40,210 bases of DNA from Pediococcus parvulus (lineage in GTDB: Bacteria; Bacillota; Bacilli; Lactobacillales; Lactobacillaceae). Positions 1-9,226 of the stretch are shown here, piece by piece. Location: assembly GCF_007990205.1 (NCBI RefSeq), contig NZ_BJWE01000015.1:1-40210 (forward strand). Direction: 5' to 3'. Under the pieces are notes generated by a model. It made no database searches and was not told the DNA's origin. It was given only the letters and a program-made list of their open reading frames with translations. The position numbers and the translations under genes were made by a program. How positions within the stretch are numbered: position 1 is the stretch's first letter; every line of letters starts with the position of its first letter.

Positions 1-37
1 ATATTTTGTGGCTTATCGTTTTATCGAGCTGTCCTGA
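1..37 (+). CDS. 3' end of a possible membrane protein (partial)
   Basis: An open frame enters from the left edge and stops at 35-37, ending in the residues YFVAYRFIELS. Two other frames also stay open for a short way (stops at 51-53 and 58-60), so the frame is not certain. In lactobacilli a four-helix DUF3397 membrane protein often sits just upstream of mraZ, and an aromatic-rich tail would fit that, but twelve codons cannot prove it. The bidirectional terminator at 52-93 lies directly downstream, which supports a rightward gene ending here. Confidence 0.3.
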   Translation, partial: YFVAYRFIELS

Positions 38-51
38 GATTAGCGAAAAAT

Positions 52-93
52 AAAAAATGAGGAATACCAATTAAATGGTGTTCCTCATTTTTT
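52..93. terminator. Bidirectional intrinsic terminator
   Basis: A 17-bp stem (52-68 with 77-93, one T-G wobble at 65/80) encloses an 8-nt loop. It is flanked by A-tracts on the left arm and T-tracts on the right arm, so it can work on both strands. It would end the gene entering from the left and the leftward DUF4044 gene, whose stop codon (92-94) overlaps the stem. Confidence 0.85.
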
Positions 94-211
94 ATCCTAA
101 TAATCCAAGTGAAGATATAGCTGTTAAAACGACTGAACCAACCATACTAATAATCATAATCCAAACCACAATCATCGTAACTCTTTGAAATGTACTCTTC
201 TTTTTTTTCAT
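92..211 (-). CDS. DUF4044 family small membrane protein, 39 aa
   Basis: A 39-codon frame on the minus strand starts with a lysine-rich MKKKK segment, continues with STFQRVTMIVVWIMIISMVG and then a hydrophobic stretch ending in LGLLG. The layout is a short positive N-terminus and one membrane helix (about residues 12-34), which matches the tiny DUF4044 family seen near mraZ in lactobacilli. A GGAAAG sequence lies about 9 nt before the ATG. The gene points away from mraZ and ends in the shared terminator. Its function is unknown. The family call rests on recognised sequence pattern and location; the membrane topology can be read directly from the sequence. Confidence 0.75.
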   Translation of the reverse strand: MKKKKSTFQRVTMIVVWIMIISMVGSVVLTAISSLGLLG

Positions 212-407
212 AAGGCACCACTTTCCGAAATGTTACTCCCTATTCTAACGTGTTCATTTTAACTTTTCAAATTTTTTTCAAAAATATCAAAAGATCACCA
301 TTTTTGATTGGTTTTACTTTAAAATTTTAAAAAAATCCCCACCAATCATCCACCAAAGTTTATTTTTATTTATGAATGCTGTTATACTAGTAATTACAAA
401 GAATATT

Positions 408-437
408 TTGATAAATATAAAAACGCTTTTTTATCAT
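408..437 (+). promoter_or_regulatory. Candidate promoter of the dcw cluster
   Basis: TTGATA (408-413) is separated by 18 nt from TATCAT (432-437), each one base from consensus. Transcription would start near 445, leaving a leader of about 100 nt that contains the MraZ repeats. A consensus TATAAT at 441-446 lacks a good -35, so the exact start is uncertain. Confidence 0.45.
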
Positions 438-481
438 AAATATAATAAAAATTAAGCATTTTAAAATAGTTTTCGAAATTG

Positions 482-507
482 GTGGTAGGTAGTGGTACAA
501 AGTGGTA
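482..507 (+). promoter_or_regulatory. MraZ operator: three GTGGTA repeats at 10-bp spacing
   Basis: GTGGTA occurs at 482-487, 492-497 and 502-507, an exact 10-bp helical period, 38 bp before mraZ. MraZ proteins are known to bind short, regularly spaced GTGG/TGGG-type direct repeats in front of their own gene and thereby control the dcw cluster. The match in motif, spacing and location makes this the likely autoregulatory site. The repeats are seen directly; the binding is inferred. Confidence 0.8.
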
Positions 508-544
508 AACTAAATTTGTAATCGATAGGAAAGGGGCAATTAGT

Positions 545-976
545 ATGTTCATGGGCGAATATCAACATTCACTTGATACCAAGGGACGACTAATTGTTCC
601 TGCCAAGTTTAGGGAAGATCTTGGAACTGATTTTGTTATCACACGTGGTTTAGATGGCTGTTTGTTTGGCTATCCGCTGGCAGAATGGCAACACATTCAA
701 GATAATCTAAAAAAATTACCGTTGAACAAACGAAATAATCGTGCTTTTGTACGTTTTTTGTTTGCAGATGCAACACAATGTAATTTTGATAAGCAAGGCA
801 GAATTAATATTCCGAAACAATTACGTGAACATGCAAAACTTACTAAGAAATGTGTTTTAGTCGGTGTATCAAATCGATTTGAAATTTGGGATGAAGCCCA
901 ATGGAATGAAGTAACTGCAGATACAGAAGAAAATTTTGACGATATTGCTGAAAATTTAATTGATTTTGGCTTGTAG
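545..976 (+). CDS. mraZ: Transcriptional regulator MraZ
   Basis: MraZ is a DNA-binding regulator that sits first in division/cell-wall clusters and controls them. The 143-residue protein has the usual length and two tandem SpoVT/AbrB-like swapped-hairpin domains (about 5-47 and 76-119). Each carries the diagnostic DxxxR motif: D11-TKG-R15 and D82-KQG-R86. It begins with the family-typical MFMGEY and has a strong GGAAAGGGG ribosome binding site. Eleven bases separate it from rsmH. Three 10-bp-spaced repeats just upstream suggest autoregulation. I am confident of the identity. Confidence 0.97.
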   Translation: MFMGEYQHSLDTKGRLIVPAKFREDLGTDFVITRGLDGCLFGYPLAEWQHIQDNLKKLPLNKRNNRAFVRFLFADATQCNFDKQGRINIPKQLREHAKLTKKCVLVGVSNRFEIWDEAQWNEVTADTEENFDDIAENLIDFGL

Positions 977-987
977 GAGTAAGAAAA

Positions 988-1935
988 ATGAGTGAGTTTC
1001 AACATACAACTGTTTTACTAAACCAAGCAATTGACGAATTAAATCTCAATCCAGATGGTATTTATGTGGATTGCACCCTTGGTGGTGGGGGTCACAGTCA
1101 GTTGATTTTAAGCCAATTAAGTCAAAAGGGTCATTTGTATGCTTTCGATCAGGATGTTGCAGCGATTGAATATAATCAAAGTCATTTGAAAGATTATTTA
1201 GATCGTAATCAAGTTACTTTTATTGAAGATAATTTTAAAAATATTACAAAAGATTTGGCAGAGTATGGCGTTCAACACGTGGATGGCATTGTCTATGATT
1301 TAGGAGTTTCATCACCCCAATTGGATGACGCTAGTCGTGGTTTCAGTTATCAACACGACGCACCACTTGATATGCGCATGGATCAATCTGCTGAATTAAC
1401 CGCTCAAATTGTGGTTAATCAATGGTCATATGAATCATTAGTGAAGATTTTCTTTCGATATGGTGAAGAACGCTATTCTAAACAAGTTGCTCGTGAAATT
1501 GAACGACAACGAGAAATTGCACCAATTCAAACAACTGGCGAACTAGTTGAACTTATAAAAAAAGCAATTCCGGCAGCTGCACGTCGTACAGGAGGACATC
1601 CTGCAAAGCGGGTTTTCCAAGCTATTCGAATTGCGGTTAACAATGAATTAGGTGTTTTGGAGACTTCTTTAGAGCAGGCCTTGGATCTGTTAAAGGTTGG
1701 CGGAAGAATTAGTGTGATCACATTTCAATCATTAGAGGATCGATTGGTTAAAAATATTTTTAAAGAACAAGCAAATTTACCTGAACTTCCTCAGGGTTTG
1801 CCAGTTATTCCCAAAGAGCTTGAACCCCATTTTAAATTGGCTACCCGAAAACCCATTTTACCTAGTGAGGACGAATTGGCACATAATCATCGCGCTCATA
1901 GCGCAAGACTCCGAGTTATTGAAAAAATAAAATAG
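988..1935 (+). CDS. rsmH: 16S rRNA (cytosine(1402)-N(4))-methyltransferase RsmH
   Basis: RsmH (MraW) transfers a methyl group from S-adenosylmethionine to N4 of C1402 in 16S rRNA, at the ribosomal P site. The 315-residue protein is full length. It shows the SAM-binding loop GGGGH (32-36) after VDCTL, the [17 protein letters not shown] segment in its middle, and the family's terminal HRAHSARLR motif. A GGAG ribosome binding site lies just before the start, within the mraZ-rsmH gap. ftsL follows after 13 bp. Gene order and length are entirely typical. Confidence 0.97.
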   Translation: MSEFQHTTVLLNQAIDELNLNPDGIYVDCTLGGGGHSQLILSQLSQKGHLYAFDQDVAAIEYNQSHLKDYLDRNQVTFIEDNFKNITKDLAEYGVQHVDGIVYDLGVSSPQLDDASRGFSYQHDAPLDMRMDQSAELTAQIVVNQWSYESLVKIFFRYGEERYSKQVAREIERQREIAPIQTTGELVELIKKAIPAAARRTGGHPAKRVFQAIRIAVNNELGVLETSLEQALDLLKVGGRISVITFQSLEDRLVKNIFKEQANLPELPQGLPVIPKELEPHFKLATRKPILPSEDELAHNHRAHSARLRVIEKIK

Positions 1936-1948
1936 GGACTGATTTATA

Positions 1949-2338
1949 ATGGCACAAAATAATTTAGCAGAAGCATTTCCGGCGAGTAAACCCGTAAAAC
2001 GAAGTATACCGGATCTTAAAGAAGGGACTCTACATAAGGCAAAAGCTGTCGTCATTCCAAAGTCTTTGCCATTTTCAAAATTCGAGAAAATTTTAATGAC
2101 ATTCTGCGGTATAATTTTGACAGGCTTAATGATTTTTGTAGTTTCTGGTAAAATTGCATTATCAAGCGCTGAACATAATTTATCTAGTTCGCAAGAGCAA
2201 GTTACGAAAGTTACTTCTGATAACAGCAATTTGAAACAGGAAGTGAACCAGCTTTCCAGTCGTACTCGCTTAAACAAAATTGCGAAACAGTATGGATTAA
2301 GCCTGACAACTTCAAATATAAGGAATGTTAATAAATGA
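1949..2338 (+). CDS. ftsL: Cell division protein FtsL
   Basis: FtsL is a bitopic divisome protein that works with DivIB and DivIC to activate septal wall synthesis. The 129-residue product has a cytoplasmic N-terminus of about 45 residues, one membrane helix (about 47-71) and an extracytoplasmic coiled-coil stretch (about 75-110) ending near a KIAKQYGLSL segment. Sequence conservation in this family is low, so identity rests on size, topology and position between rsmH and the PBP gene. The stop codon overlaps the PBP start (ATGA), which suggests translational coupling. Confidence 0.92.
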   Translation: MAQNNLAEAFPASKPVKRSIPDLKEGTLHKAKAVVIPKSLPFSKFEKILMTFCGIILTGLMIFVVSGKIALSSAEHNLSSSQEQVTKVTSDNSNLKQEVNQLSSRTRLNKIAKQYGLSLTTSNIRNVNK

Positions 2339-4512
2339 ACAATAACGAAAAGCGTTCAAAAAAGGACGATAATAACAAATCAAGCCACAATCGAAGAGCG
2401 TTCGGTCAATGGCTTTTTTTCATAGCCATTGCCCTCTTCGTGATCTTAATTCTACGTTTTTCCTACATTGCAATTGGCGGGACTGTAGAACACATCAATT
2501 TGAGTTCACAGGCCCGTCGTTTATATACAGATAATAAAGTGCTCAAAGCACAGCGTGGATCCATCCTCGACGCATCTGGTCAGCCAATTGCGGAGGATAC
2601 TAGCACATACTCGATTTATGCAGTTTTGAATAAATCCCAGGTGGGTGCCAATAAGAAGCCACTCTATGTCACTAATAAGGCTAAAACTGCTAAGATTTTG
2701 GCAAAATATTTACCAATTTCAAAAAAAGAAGCCCTTAAAGCGTTAAATCCAACTAATAAGAACTCGTTTCAAGTAGAATTTGGAACGGCAGGAAAAAATA
2801 TTTCGGTAGCTACGAAAGAAAAAATTGAATCTTATAAACTGACTGGTATCAATTTTATTCAATCTGAAGCTCGACTTTATCCAAACGGTACTTTTGCTTC
2901 AAATTTGATTGGAATTACGGCGTCGGTTCAGAAGAAGAGTTCGGATATTACCCAATTAAAAGGTATTATGGGTATTGAAAGTGCCTTTAACAAAAAATTA
3001 ACGGGAACTGATGGGGAACGATCCATTCAAAAGGATAAATTTGGGTATCAGTTGCCTTCCTCTCAAGAAAAGAAAGCTGCAGTTGATGGCGAAAACATTT
3101 ACACAACGTTGGATACCCGTTTACAAACTTTACTTGAGTCTGAAATGACAAAGGTCCAAGCACAGGTCCATGCTAAGTCTATGACGGCAACTATTATGAA
3201 TGCCAAAACCGGTGCTATTTTAGCTACATCACAACGGCCAACATTTAATCCCACAACTAAAAGTGGCATTAGTAAAGCATGGAGCAATTCAATTGTTCAA
3301 GACACTTTTGAGCCAGGATCGACCATGAAGGTATTTACGGCTGCTGCGGCCATTGATAGTGGCCATTTTAATGCTAAGGAAAAGTATAAATCTGGAACTT
3401 ATAAAATAGATGGTCAAGTCGTGCCAGATTGGCAAACCTCAGGTTGGGGATTAATTACCTATGAAGAAGGCTTTGCCCGATCAAGTAACGTTGCGATGGC
3501 CCATTTGGAACGTAAAATGGGTGCAAAGACTTGGAAGAAGTACATTAAAAAGTTCAAATTCTTGCAAAGCACAAATTCTGGCTTGAGTGGTGAAGCGAAG
3601 GGAAGTATGCAGTTCTCTTACCCAATTGATCAGGCTGATACTGCTTTTGGTCAAGGAATAGATGTCACCACGATGCAAATGCTACAAGGATTCACGGCAA
3701 TTGCGAATAATGGTAAAATGGTAAAACCACAATATATCAAAAAAATAGTTAACAGTAACACAGGCAAGGTTACTTACCGAATGAAGACGAAAACTGTGGC
3801 ACATCCAATTAGTAGTTCAACAGCTAAAGAAGTTCGTAAATTGATGCAAGATGTTGTTTATAAGAGTTATGGCATTGGCTCCGATTTTAAGCTATCTGGG
3901 TACCGTGTTGCGGCTAAGACTGGAACTGCTCAAGTCGTGGGATCAAATGGGACATACTTGAATACAGATGATAGTTATCTATATTCAGTTGTTGGCATGG
4001 TTCCTGCAAGTAATCCAAAGTACATCATGTATATCACAATGAAACAGCCAACGTTGCCTGCTACAAAAACGGCAACTCAGCTTTTGGATGAAATCTTCAG
4101 TCCAGTTATGAAACAAGCCTTAGGAGAAAATTCAACTACGGCTAAGAACCAATTAACCGGAAAAGCAAAAATTGCAAATATGGTTGGCGAAACTGCTGAT
4201 ACAGCTACCAAACAACTTGGCAAAGAAAGCATCGCGGCCACGGTTTTGGGAACGGGTAATACTGTGACTCGACAATCAGTAGCTGCCAATACTGAAATGC
4301 TGGCCGGTCAGCGCGTTATTCTTGTGACAAGTGGTCAGATGCAGATGCCAAACATGTCGGGATGGTCACGTAACGATGTGCTTAAGCTAACTAAGTTAGT
4401 TGGTTTACAGGCAGACTTTTCCGGAACCGGTTTTGTCAAGTCACAATCGATAAAAGCCGGTGCGACTATTCAAAGCGGACAAACTTTGACGGTAAAACTT
4501 AAGCAAAAGTAA
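2335..4512 (+). CDS. Class B penicillin-binding protein (septal transpeptidase) with PASTA domains
   Basis: This transpeptidase cross-links septal peptidoglycan and would be the FtsI/Pbp2B-type enzyme of the divisome. The 725-residue protein has one N-terminal membrane helix (about 24-47), a PBP dimerisation region beginning near the RGSILDASG segment (about 75-85), and a transpeptidase domain. The catalytic motifs are S329-T-M-K332, S383-S-N385 and K528-T-G530. The C-terminus carries two PASTA-like repeats (about 597-725), common in Firmicute division PBPs. It overlaps ftsL by 4 nt and lies directly before mraY. The family is certain; the choice of symbol (ftsI, pbpB or pbpX) is not. Confidence 0.95.
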   Translation: MNNNEKRSKKDDNNKSSHNRRAFGQWLFFIAIALFVILILRFSYIAIGGTVEHINLSSQARRLYTDNKVLKAQRGSILDASGQPIAEDTSTYSIYAVLNKSQVGANKKPLYVTNKAKTAKILAKYLPISKKEALKALNPTNKNSFQVEFGTAGKNISVATKEKIESYKLTGINFIQSEARLYPNGTFASNLIGITASVQKKSSDITQLKGIMGIESAFNKKLTGTDGERSIQKDKFGYQLPSSQEKKAAVDGENIYTTLDTRLQTLLESEMTKVQAQVHAKSMTATIMNAKTGAILATSQRPTFNPTTKSGISKAWSNSIVQDTFEPGSTMKVFTAAAAIDSGHFNAKEKYKSGTYKIDGQVVPDWQTSGWGLITYEEGFARSSNVAMAHLERKMGAKTWKKYIKKFKFLQSTNSGLSGEAKGSMQFSYPIDQADTAFGQGIDVTTMQMLQGFTAIANNGKMVKPQYIKKIVNSNTGKVTYRMKTKTVAHPISSSTAKEVRKLMQDVVYKSYGIGSDFKLSGYRVAAKTGTAQVVGSNGTYLNTDDSYLYSVVGMVPASNPKYIMYITMKQPTLPATKTATQLLDEIFSPVMKQALGENSTTAKNQLTGKAKIANMVGETADTATKQLGKESIAATVLGTGNTVTRQSVAANTEMLAGQRVILVTSGQMQMPNMSGWSRNDVLKLTKLVGLQADFSGTGFVKSQSIKAGATIQSGQTLTVKLKQK

Positions 4513-4530
4513 GAGAGAATGGAGTTTACT

Positions 4531-5499
4531 ATGAATTCGATAGAGCAGATTGGAACGATACTTGTCAGTTTCTTAATAACGGTGGCAGCCATGCCGTCGT
4601 TTATCAATTATTTCCGTAGTCGCAATGAGGGCCAAATGATTCGTGAAGAAGGTCCCAAATGGCACGAAAAAAAATCTGGAACCCCCACAATGGGCGGATT
4701 GATTTTTATAGTAGCCATCAGTCTGAGCAGTTTGCTTTTTGAAATTGTAAGTCATCAAATTAATGCAACAGGCGTAATTTTGATTGTAATTTTGATTATG
4801 TATGGTTTTCTTGGTTTCTGGGATGACAGTATCAAACTAATGAAAAAACAAAATGAAGGATTGAAAGCTTGGCAGAAATTTTTAGGCCAGGTTGTGGGTG
4901 CTGTTATCTTTTATTTTGTGTATGTTCACGAAGGTTTTGCCCAAGTACTTAATTTACCTTGGGTAGGTGGCTGGCATCTTGGTGCTTGGTTTGCATTGTT
5001 TGTCATCTTTTGGTTGGTCGGTTTTTCAAATGCGGTCAATTTATCGGATGGTCTTGATGGTTTGGTGAGTGGACTAGCAATCATTGCCTTTGGCGCGTAT
5101 GCCATTATTGCGGCGGTGCAAAATCAATTTGATGTGCTTATCTTTTGTTTAGCCATCATTGGGGCATTGCTTGGGTTCTTCATCTTTAACCATAAACCAG
5201 CTAAAATATTCATGGGTGATATGGGATCTTTAGCCTTAGGTGGTGCTTTAGCTGCCGTCTCCATCTTAGTGCATCACGAAGCTGCCTTGCTGTTAATTGG
5301 GGTTGTCTTTGTTTGTGAAACAGCTAGTGTCATCTTACAAGTTGCTTCGTTTAAACTTACCGGTCATCGTATTTTTAAAATGAGTCCAATCCACCATCAT
5401 TTTGAAATGTTGGGTTGGAGTGAGTGGAAAGTGGATATCGTGTTTTGGTGTGTCGGCTTAATTGGTGCGATGATTGCATTGATTGGCATTCTTAACTAG
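4531..5499 (+). CDS. mraY: Phospho-N-acetylmuramoyl-pentapeptide-transferase MraY
   Basis: MraY moves phospho-MurNAc-pentapeptide from UDP to undecaprenyl phosphate, making lipid I in the membrane. The 322-residue polytopic protein shows the FWDD pair, the NLSDGLDGL magnesium/uridine region, and the histidine motif SPIHHHFE near the C-terminus. The frame is open from an ATG at 4519, but GGAG at 4521-4524 lies 6 nt before the ATG at 4531, while the upstream ATG has no well-placed site, so I use 4531. It sits 18 bp after the PBP gene. Confidence 0.96.
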   Translation: MNSIEQIGTILVSFLITVAAMPSFINYFRSRNEGQMIREEGPKWHEKKSGTPTMGGLIFIVAISLSSLLFEIVSHQINATGVILIVILIMYGFLGFWDDSIKLMKKQNEGLKAWQKFLGQVVGAVIFYFVYVHEGFAQVLNLPWVGGWHLGAWFALFVIFWLVGFSNAVNLSDGLDGLVSGLAIIAFGAYAIIAAVQNQFDVLIFCLAIIGALLGFFIFNHKPAKIFMGDMGSLALGGALAAVSILVHHEAALLLIGVVFVCETASVILQVASFKLTGHRIFKMSPIHHHFEMLGWSEWKVDIVFWCVGLIGAMIALIGILN

Positions 5500-5566
5500 T
5501 TTAGATTTTTGAACGCATTCTGCTACGTCCTCAAAATAATAAAGTTTGATTTGAAGGGAAAGAGTC

Positions 5567-6943
5567 ATGAAGGATATTACAGACTATCAAGATAAAAAGA
5601 TATTGGTATTAGGATTGGCAAAAAGTGGGGTGAGTGCAGCCCGATTATTACAGAAATTGGGAGCATTAGTTACGGTGAATGATGCCAAACCATTTGACGA
5701 GAATCCAGATGCCCAGGAATTGTTAGAAGATGGTATCAAAGTGGTTACAGGTGGTCATCCCCTAACTTTATTGGACGAAGGTTTTGAACTCATCGTTAAA
5801 AACCCAGGAATCCCATATACAAATCCAATCATTAAAGGCGCACTCAGCAAAAAAATTCCAATTATTTCAGAGCCCGAACTTGCGTATCAAGTTTTAAGTG
5901 GTGAAATGATCGGAATTACCGGAAGTAATGGTAAAACAACAACCACAACTATGATTCAGCTGATGCTTGATGAAAAACGTCCTGCTGGACATGCTTATCT
6001 GGCCGGAAATATTGGTATTCCTGCAACTACAGTTGTGCAAAAAATTCAGTCTCAAGATACGATGGTGACTGAGTTATCAAGCTTTATGTTGGCCAGTGTG
6101 ACGACACTCAAACCCCATATTGCTGTAATTACTAATATCTTTTCTAATCATTTGGATTGGCATGGTACCCGTGAAAACTATGTGCGTGATAAAATGCACA
6201 TTACTAAAAATCAAACCGAAAAAGATTATTTGGTGATTAACTGGGATAATCCAGAATGGCAACACTTAAGCAAACAAACTAAAGCTCAGGTTGTCCCGTT
6301 TTCTCGACAGGATTTAACTGAAGATGGCGCCTACCAGAAAGGCGAAGATCTTTACTTTAAAGGTGAAAAGATTATTGCGGCTTCAGACATAAAAGTACCT
6401 GGTGTACAAAATGTTGAAAATGCGTTGGCGGCAATTGCAGTGGCTAAAATTGAAGGGCAGTCGAATGAGTCAATTGTCCACGTATTAGAAAGCTTTGGTG
6501 GCGTTAAACATCGCGTTCAGTACGTCACCACTTGGAATGACCGAGATTTCTACAATGATTCAAAAGCCACCGACATTGAAGCTACTCAAGTTGCGCTACG
6601 TTCATTTACAAAACCAATCGTTTTAATTGCTGGTGGATTAGATCGTGGCTATACGTTTGAAAAGTTGGAAGCTGATTTTAAAGCCCATGTTAAAGCCATT
6701 ATTTTAGTTGGCCAAACAAGTAGCTTGCTGGCTGAGACTGCAAAAAATGCTGGGGTTCCCGTAATTGAGTTCGCTCATAAAGTGTTGGATGCTGTTCCGC
6801 TTGCATACAAAGCAAGTGATGCTGGGGACGTGGTTTTGTTATCTCCTGCCAATGCAAGTTGGGATCAATACAAAACGTTTGAAGTTCGTGGGGATGAATT
6901 CATTAACGCTGTTCAAACCCTTCAAAACGGAAAGAAGGCTTAA
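5567..6943 (+). CDS. murD: UDP-N-acetylmuramoylalanine--D-glutamate ligase MurD
   Basis: MurD adds D-glutamate to UDP-MurNAc-L-alanine using ATP, in the cytoplasmic part of peptidoglycan synthesis. The 458-residue protein has an N-terminal Rossmann-like domain (VLGLAKSGVSAA, about 14-25), the ATP loop G119-SNGKTT-T125, a central NIFSNHLDWHG motif, and a C-terminal ligase domain with GGLDRG. A GAAGGGAAAG ribosome binding site precedes the ATG. A 67-bp gap separates it from mraY; murG follows after 3 bp. murB, murC, murE and murF are not in this cluster. Confidence 0.96.
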   Translation: MKDITDYQDKKILVLGLAKSGVSAARLLQKLGALVTVNDAKPFDENPDAQELLEDGIKVVTGGHPLTLLDEGFELIVKNPGIPYTNPIIKGALSKKIPIISEPELAYQVLSGEMIGITGSNGKTTTTTMIQLMLDEKRPAGHAYLAGNIGIPATTVVQKIQSQDTMVTELSSFMLASVTTLKPHIAVITNIFSNHLDWHGTRENYVRDKMHITKNQTEKDYLVINWDNPEWQHLSKQTKAQVVPFSRQDLTEDGAYQKGEDLYFKGEKIIAASDIKVPGVQNVENALAAIAVAKIEGQSNESIVHVLESFGGVKHRVQYVTTWNDRDFYNDSKATDIEATQVALRSFTKPIVLIAGGLDRGYTFEKLEADFKAHVKAIILVGQTSSLLAETAKNAGVPVIEFAHKVLDAVPLAYKASDAGDVVLLSPANASWDQYKTFEVRGDEFINAVQTLQNGKKA

Positions 6944-6946
6944 ACA

Positions 6947-8041
6947 ATGCGATTAATGATTTCGGGCGGCGGTACTGGAGGTCACATTTATCCAGCATTG
7001 GCCTTAATAGAAGCCTTAAAAAAACGCGAACCAAATTCTGAAATCTTGTATGTGGGAACTGAAAAAGGATTGGAAAGCAAAATTGTACCCGCTCAGGGTA
7101 TTGCGTTTAAAACGATTAAAATTCAAGGTTTCAAACGATCGTTGTCCTTAGAAAACTTTAAAACGATTGGTCTGTTTTTGAAAAGTGTCGGTGATGCCCA
7201 TAAAATGATTAAAGAATTTAGGCCTGATGTTGTTGTGGGAACTGGTGGCTATGTTAGTGGGGCGGTAGTTTTTGCTGCGAGTCTCCAAAGAATTCCAACG
7301 GTGATTCATGAACAAAATAGTGTGGTAGGTGTTACCAACAAATTCTTAAGCCATTTTGTAACAAAAATTGGAATTTCGTTTGAGGATGCCCGTTCGCAAT
7401 TTCCAATTAAAAAAGTTGTTTTCACTGGTAACCCACGAGCAACTCAAGTCGCGTTAATGCAACCAAACGATGCACTTAGTGAGTATGGATTAAGAAGCAA
7501 TCTTCCTACGTTACTAATTTTTGGTGGTAGTCGAGGTGCAGAAAGAATTAATTCAGCAACAGTAGAAGCACTCCCACAGCTTAAGCAAAAAGACTATCAG
7601 GTTTTGTTTGTCACGGGTCAGGTACACTACCAAAAAATTATGGCTGCCATCAAGCCATCCGATTTAGGAAGTAATGTAGTGGTTCGACCATACATTAGTA
7701 AAATGCCTGAATTGCTACCAAACTTTGAGGCAATTTTAGGTCGGGCGGGAGCAACTAGTATCGCTGAAATCACAGCGTTAGGAATTCCTTCAATTTTGGT
7801 GCCAAGTCCTTATGTAACCAATGATCATCAAACAAAAAATGCGCGAAGTTTGGTGAAAAAGGGTGCTGCTGAATTATTACCTGAGGTTCACTTAGATGCA
7901 GATTCATTAGTAAAAGCTACCGATGAACTCATGACCGATGAAAACAAACGTAAAAAAATGGGTGAAGCAGCTAAAAAAATGGGTCGCCCACGAGCAGCAG
8001 AAGATCTTTTGAATGTTTTGGAATCGGTGATTAAAAAATAG
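6947..8041 (+). CDS. murG: UDP-N-acetylglucosamine--lipid I GlcNAc transferase MurG
   Basis: MurG adds GlcNAc to lipid I at the inner membrane face, forming lipid II. The 364-residue GT-B protein shows the N-terminal glycine loop GGGTGGH (7-13), the [10 protein letters not shown] segment, IHEQNSVVG, and the C-terminal [10 protein letters not shown] motif for UDP-sugar binding. The ribosome binding site (GAAAGAAGG) lies within the end of murD and the genes are 3 bp apart, so coupling is likely. Length and motifs are typical. Confidence 0.97.
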   Translation: MRLMISGGGTGGHIYPALALIEALKKREPNSEILYVGTEKGLESKIVPAQGIAFKTIKIQGFKRSLSLENFKTIGLFLKSVGDAHKMIKEFRPDVVVGTGGYVSGAVVFAASLQRIPTVIHEQNSVVGVTNKFLSHFVTKIGISFEDARSQFPIKKVVFTGNPRATQVALMQPNDALSEYGLRSNLPTLLIFGGSRGAERINSATVEALPQLKQKDYQVLFVTGQVHYQKIMAAIKPSDLGSNVVVRPYISKMPELLPNFEAILGRAGATSIAEITALGIPSILVPSPYVTNDHQTKNARSLVKKGAAELLPEVHLDADSLVKATDELMTDENKRKKMGEAAKKMGRPRAAEDLLNVLESVIKK

Positions 8042-8058
8042 AAAATGGGGTGGCGATC

Positions 8059-9051
8059 GTGTTTAGAAAAAAGAAAACGAAAACTCCTCAGCCAAAACGG
8101 GAATTGACTCCCTGGGAAAAGGTACAACGTAACCAGGCAATTGAGAAAAAGAAAGCAGAAAAAGAAAAGAAAAGATCGCAAACTTTTGTGCCAAAATTAA
8201 AGGCACCACAAAAATTTTGGATTTGGTTTAGCTGTGTTTTAATTTTGATCTTAATTATTGCAGGGTACTTACTTTCACCTCTTAGTCATATACAGTCGAT
8301 AGAAGTGACAGGAAATAAAGAATTTTCTAAGACGCAAATCATGAAGATCGGCAATGTGAAAAAAGATGATTGGATTTTTCCCTATCTTTTTGGACAACGA
8401 AACAAATCGACGTCAGTTTATAAGAAACAACCTAAACTTGTAAGTTACAAAATAAAACGCCAAGGATTCAATCATTTAAAGGTAACAGTGAAGGAAAATT
8501 CAATTGCTGGGCTAGTTTTGCGAAATAAGTATTACTACACCATTTTAGATAATGGAAAGGTAATCAACAAGTCAAAAAAGCAACCGTCCAGTGATTATCC
8601 CGTTTTTAAAAACTTTCACTCAGCGAGTGTATTAAAAACGTTACTTACACAGTTCCAAGAATTACCTTCAGTGGTTCGCACTGGTATTTCTGAAATTGAT
8701 TATGTGCCAAGCAAGGATAATCCCAATAAACTGCATCTTTATATGAATGACGGCAATGAGGTTTATGCGGTTTTACCAACCTTCGCAGAAAAAATGAAGT
8801 ATTATCCACAAATGGCAGCAGATATGAAACAAAAAGGAGTTATCGATTTAGAGGTGGGGGCTTACTCTTATCCTTTCAAGAATAAGAGTAAGGAAACGGC
8901 AACTAGTTCGTCGTCTTCTAGTTCAAGCTCAGTCGGTAGTGGTAGTAGTTATTCGACCACCTCTAGTTCAAGCTCGTCGGGACAAACTTATTCTGCAACG
9001 AGTACGACAAGTTCAGTAAGCACTTCCAGTAGTGTTGCAAGTACAAATTAA
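8059..9051 (+). CDS. divIB: Cell division protein DivIB/FtsQ with serine-rich tail
   Basis: DivIB (FtsQ) is a bitopic divisome protein that joins FtsL and DivIC. The product has a long basic cytoplasmic N-terminus, one membrane helix (about 53-72), a POTRA region starting at IQSIEVTGN, and a beta domain. The last 53 or so residues are almost only Ser, Thr, Gly and Ala, with runs of nine and six serines. The frame is open from a GTG at 8050, but GGGG at 8047-8050 sits 8 nt before the GTG at 8059, so I use 8059 (330 aa). Starts at 8050 and 8059 cannot be fully separated. Confidence 0.9.
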   Translation: MFRKKKTKTPQPKRELTPWEKVQRNQAIEKKKAEKEKKRSQTFVPKLKAPQKFWIWFSCVLILILIIAGYLLSPLSHIQSIEVTGNKEFSKTQIMKIGNVKKDDWIFPYLFGQRNKSTSVYKKQPKLVSYKIKRQGFNHLKVTVKENSIAGLVLRNKYYYTILDNGKVINKSKKQPSSDYPVFKNFHSASVLKTLLTQFQELPSVVRTGISEIDYVPSKDNPNKLHLYMNDGNEVYAVLPTFAEKMKYYPQMAADMKQKGVIDLEVGAYSYPFKNKSKETATSSSSSSSSSVGSGSSYSTTSSSSSSGQTYSATSTTSSVSTSSSVASTN

Positions 9052-9138
9052 ACGAGTAATGACCCAAAATGAAAAATAATGTGTGGATTAGCAGTATTTT
9101 TTGAATTTTTAGGTTTTTTACTCATTTTTTTAAAAGAA

Positions 9139-9168
9139 TTGACTATTTAAATACATTGAAGTTATGGT
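9139..9168 (+). promoter_or_regulatory. Candidate promoter for ftsA-ftsZ
   Basis: In the 175-bp gap between divIB and ftsA, TTGACT (9139-9144) is followed after 18 nt by TATGGT (9163-9168). The -35 is one base from consensus; the -10 matches four of six. This would let ftsAZ be transcribed separately from the upstream wall genes. Confidence 0.5.
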
Positions 9169-9226
9169 AAACTTGAGAGTATATACAAAGGTCTAAAATA
9201 GGGTATGTTTAGGAGGTTCCTTTATT

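Larger units (their letters stand above)
212..544. other. 333-bp intergenic region between DUF4044 and mraZ
   Basis: This AT-rich divergent region has no credible ORF. It holds the upstream signals of the minus-strand DUF4044 gene and those of the dcw cluster. Rightward promoter candidates are TTGATA (408-413)-N18-TATCAT (432-437) and a TATACT hexamer at 383-388 with a weak -35. Downstream lie the three GTGGTA repeats (482-507) and the mraZ ribosome binding site (AGGAAAGGGG, about 528-537). Confidence 0.7.

Noticed and set aside
697-1005. Minus-strand open frame of 102 codons across mraZ/rsmH
   Set aside because: It is antisense to two certain genes, has no ribosome binding site, and shows no family pattern.
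5508-5536. TTGAAC-N17-CAAAAT before murD as a promoter
   Set aside because: The -10 is weak and the gap is short; read-through from mraY explains expression equally well.
9054-9123. GAGTAA/TTACTC inverted pair between divIB and ftsA as a terminator
   Set aside because: Only 6 bp with a loop of about 58 nt; it would not be stable enough to act as a terminator.
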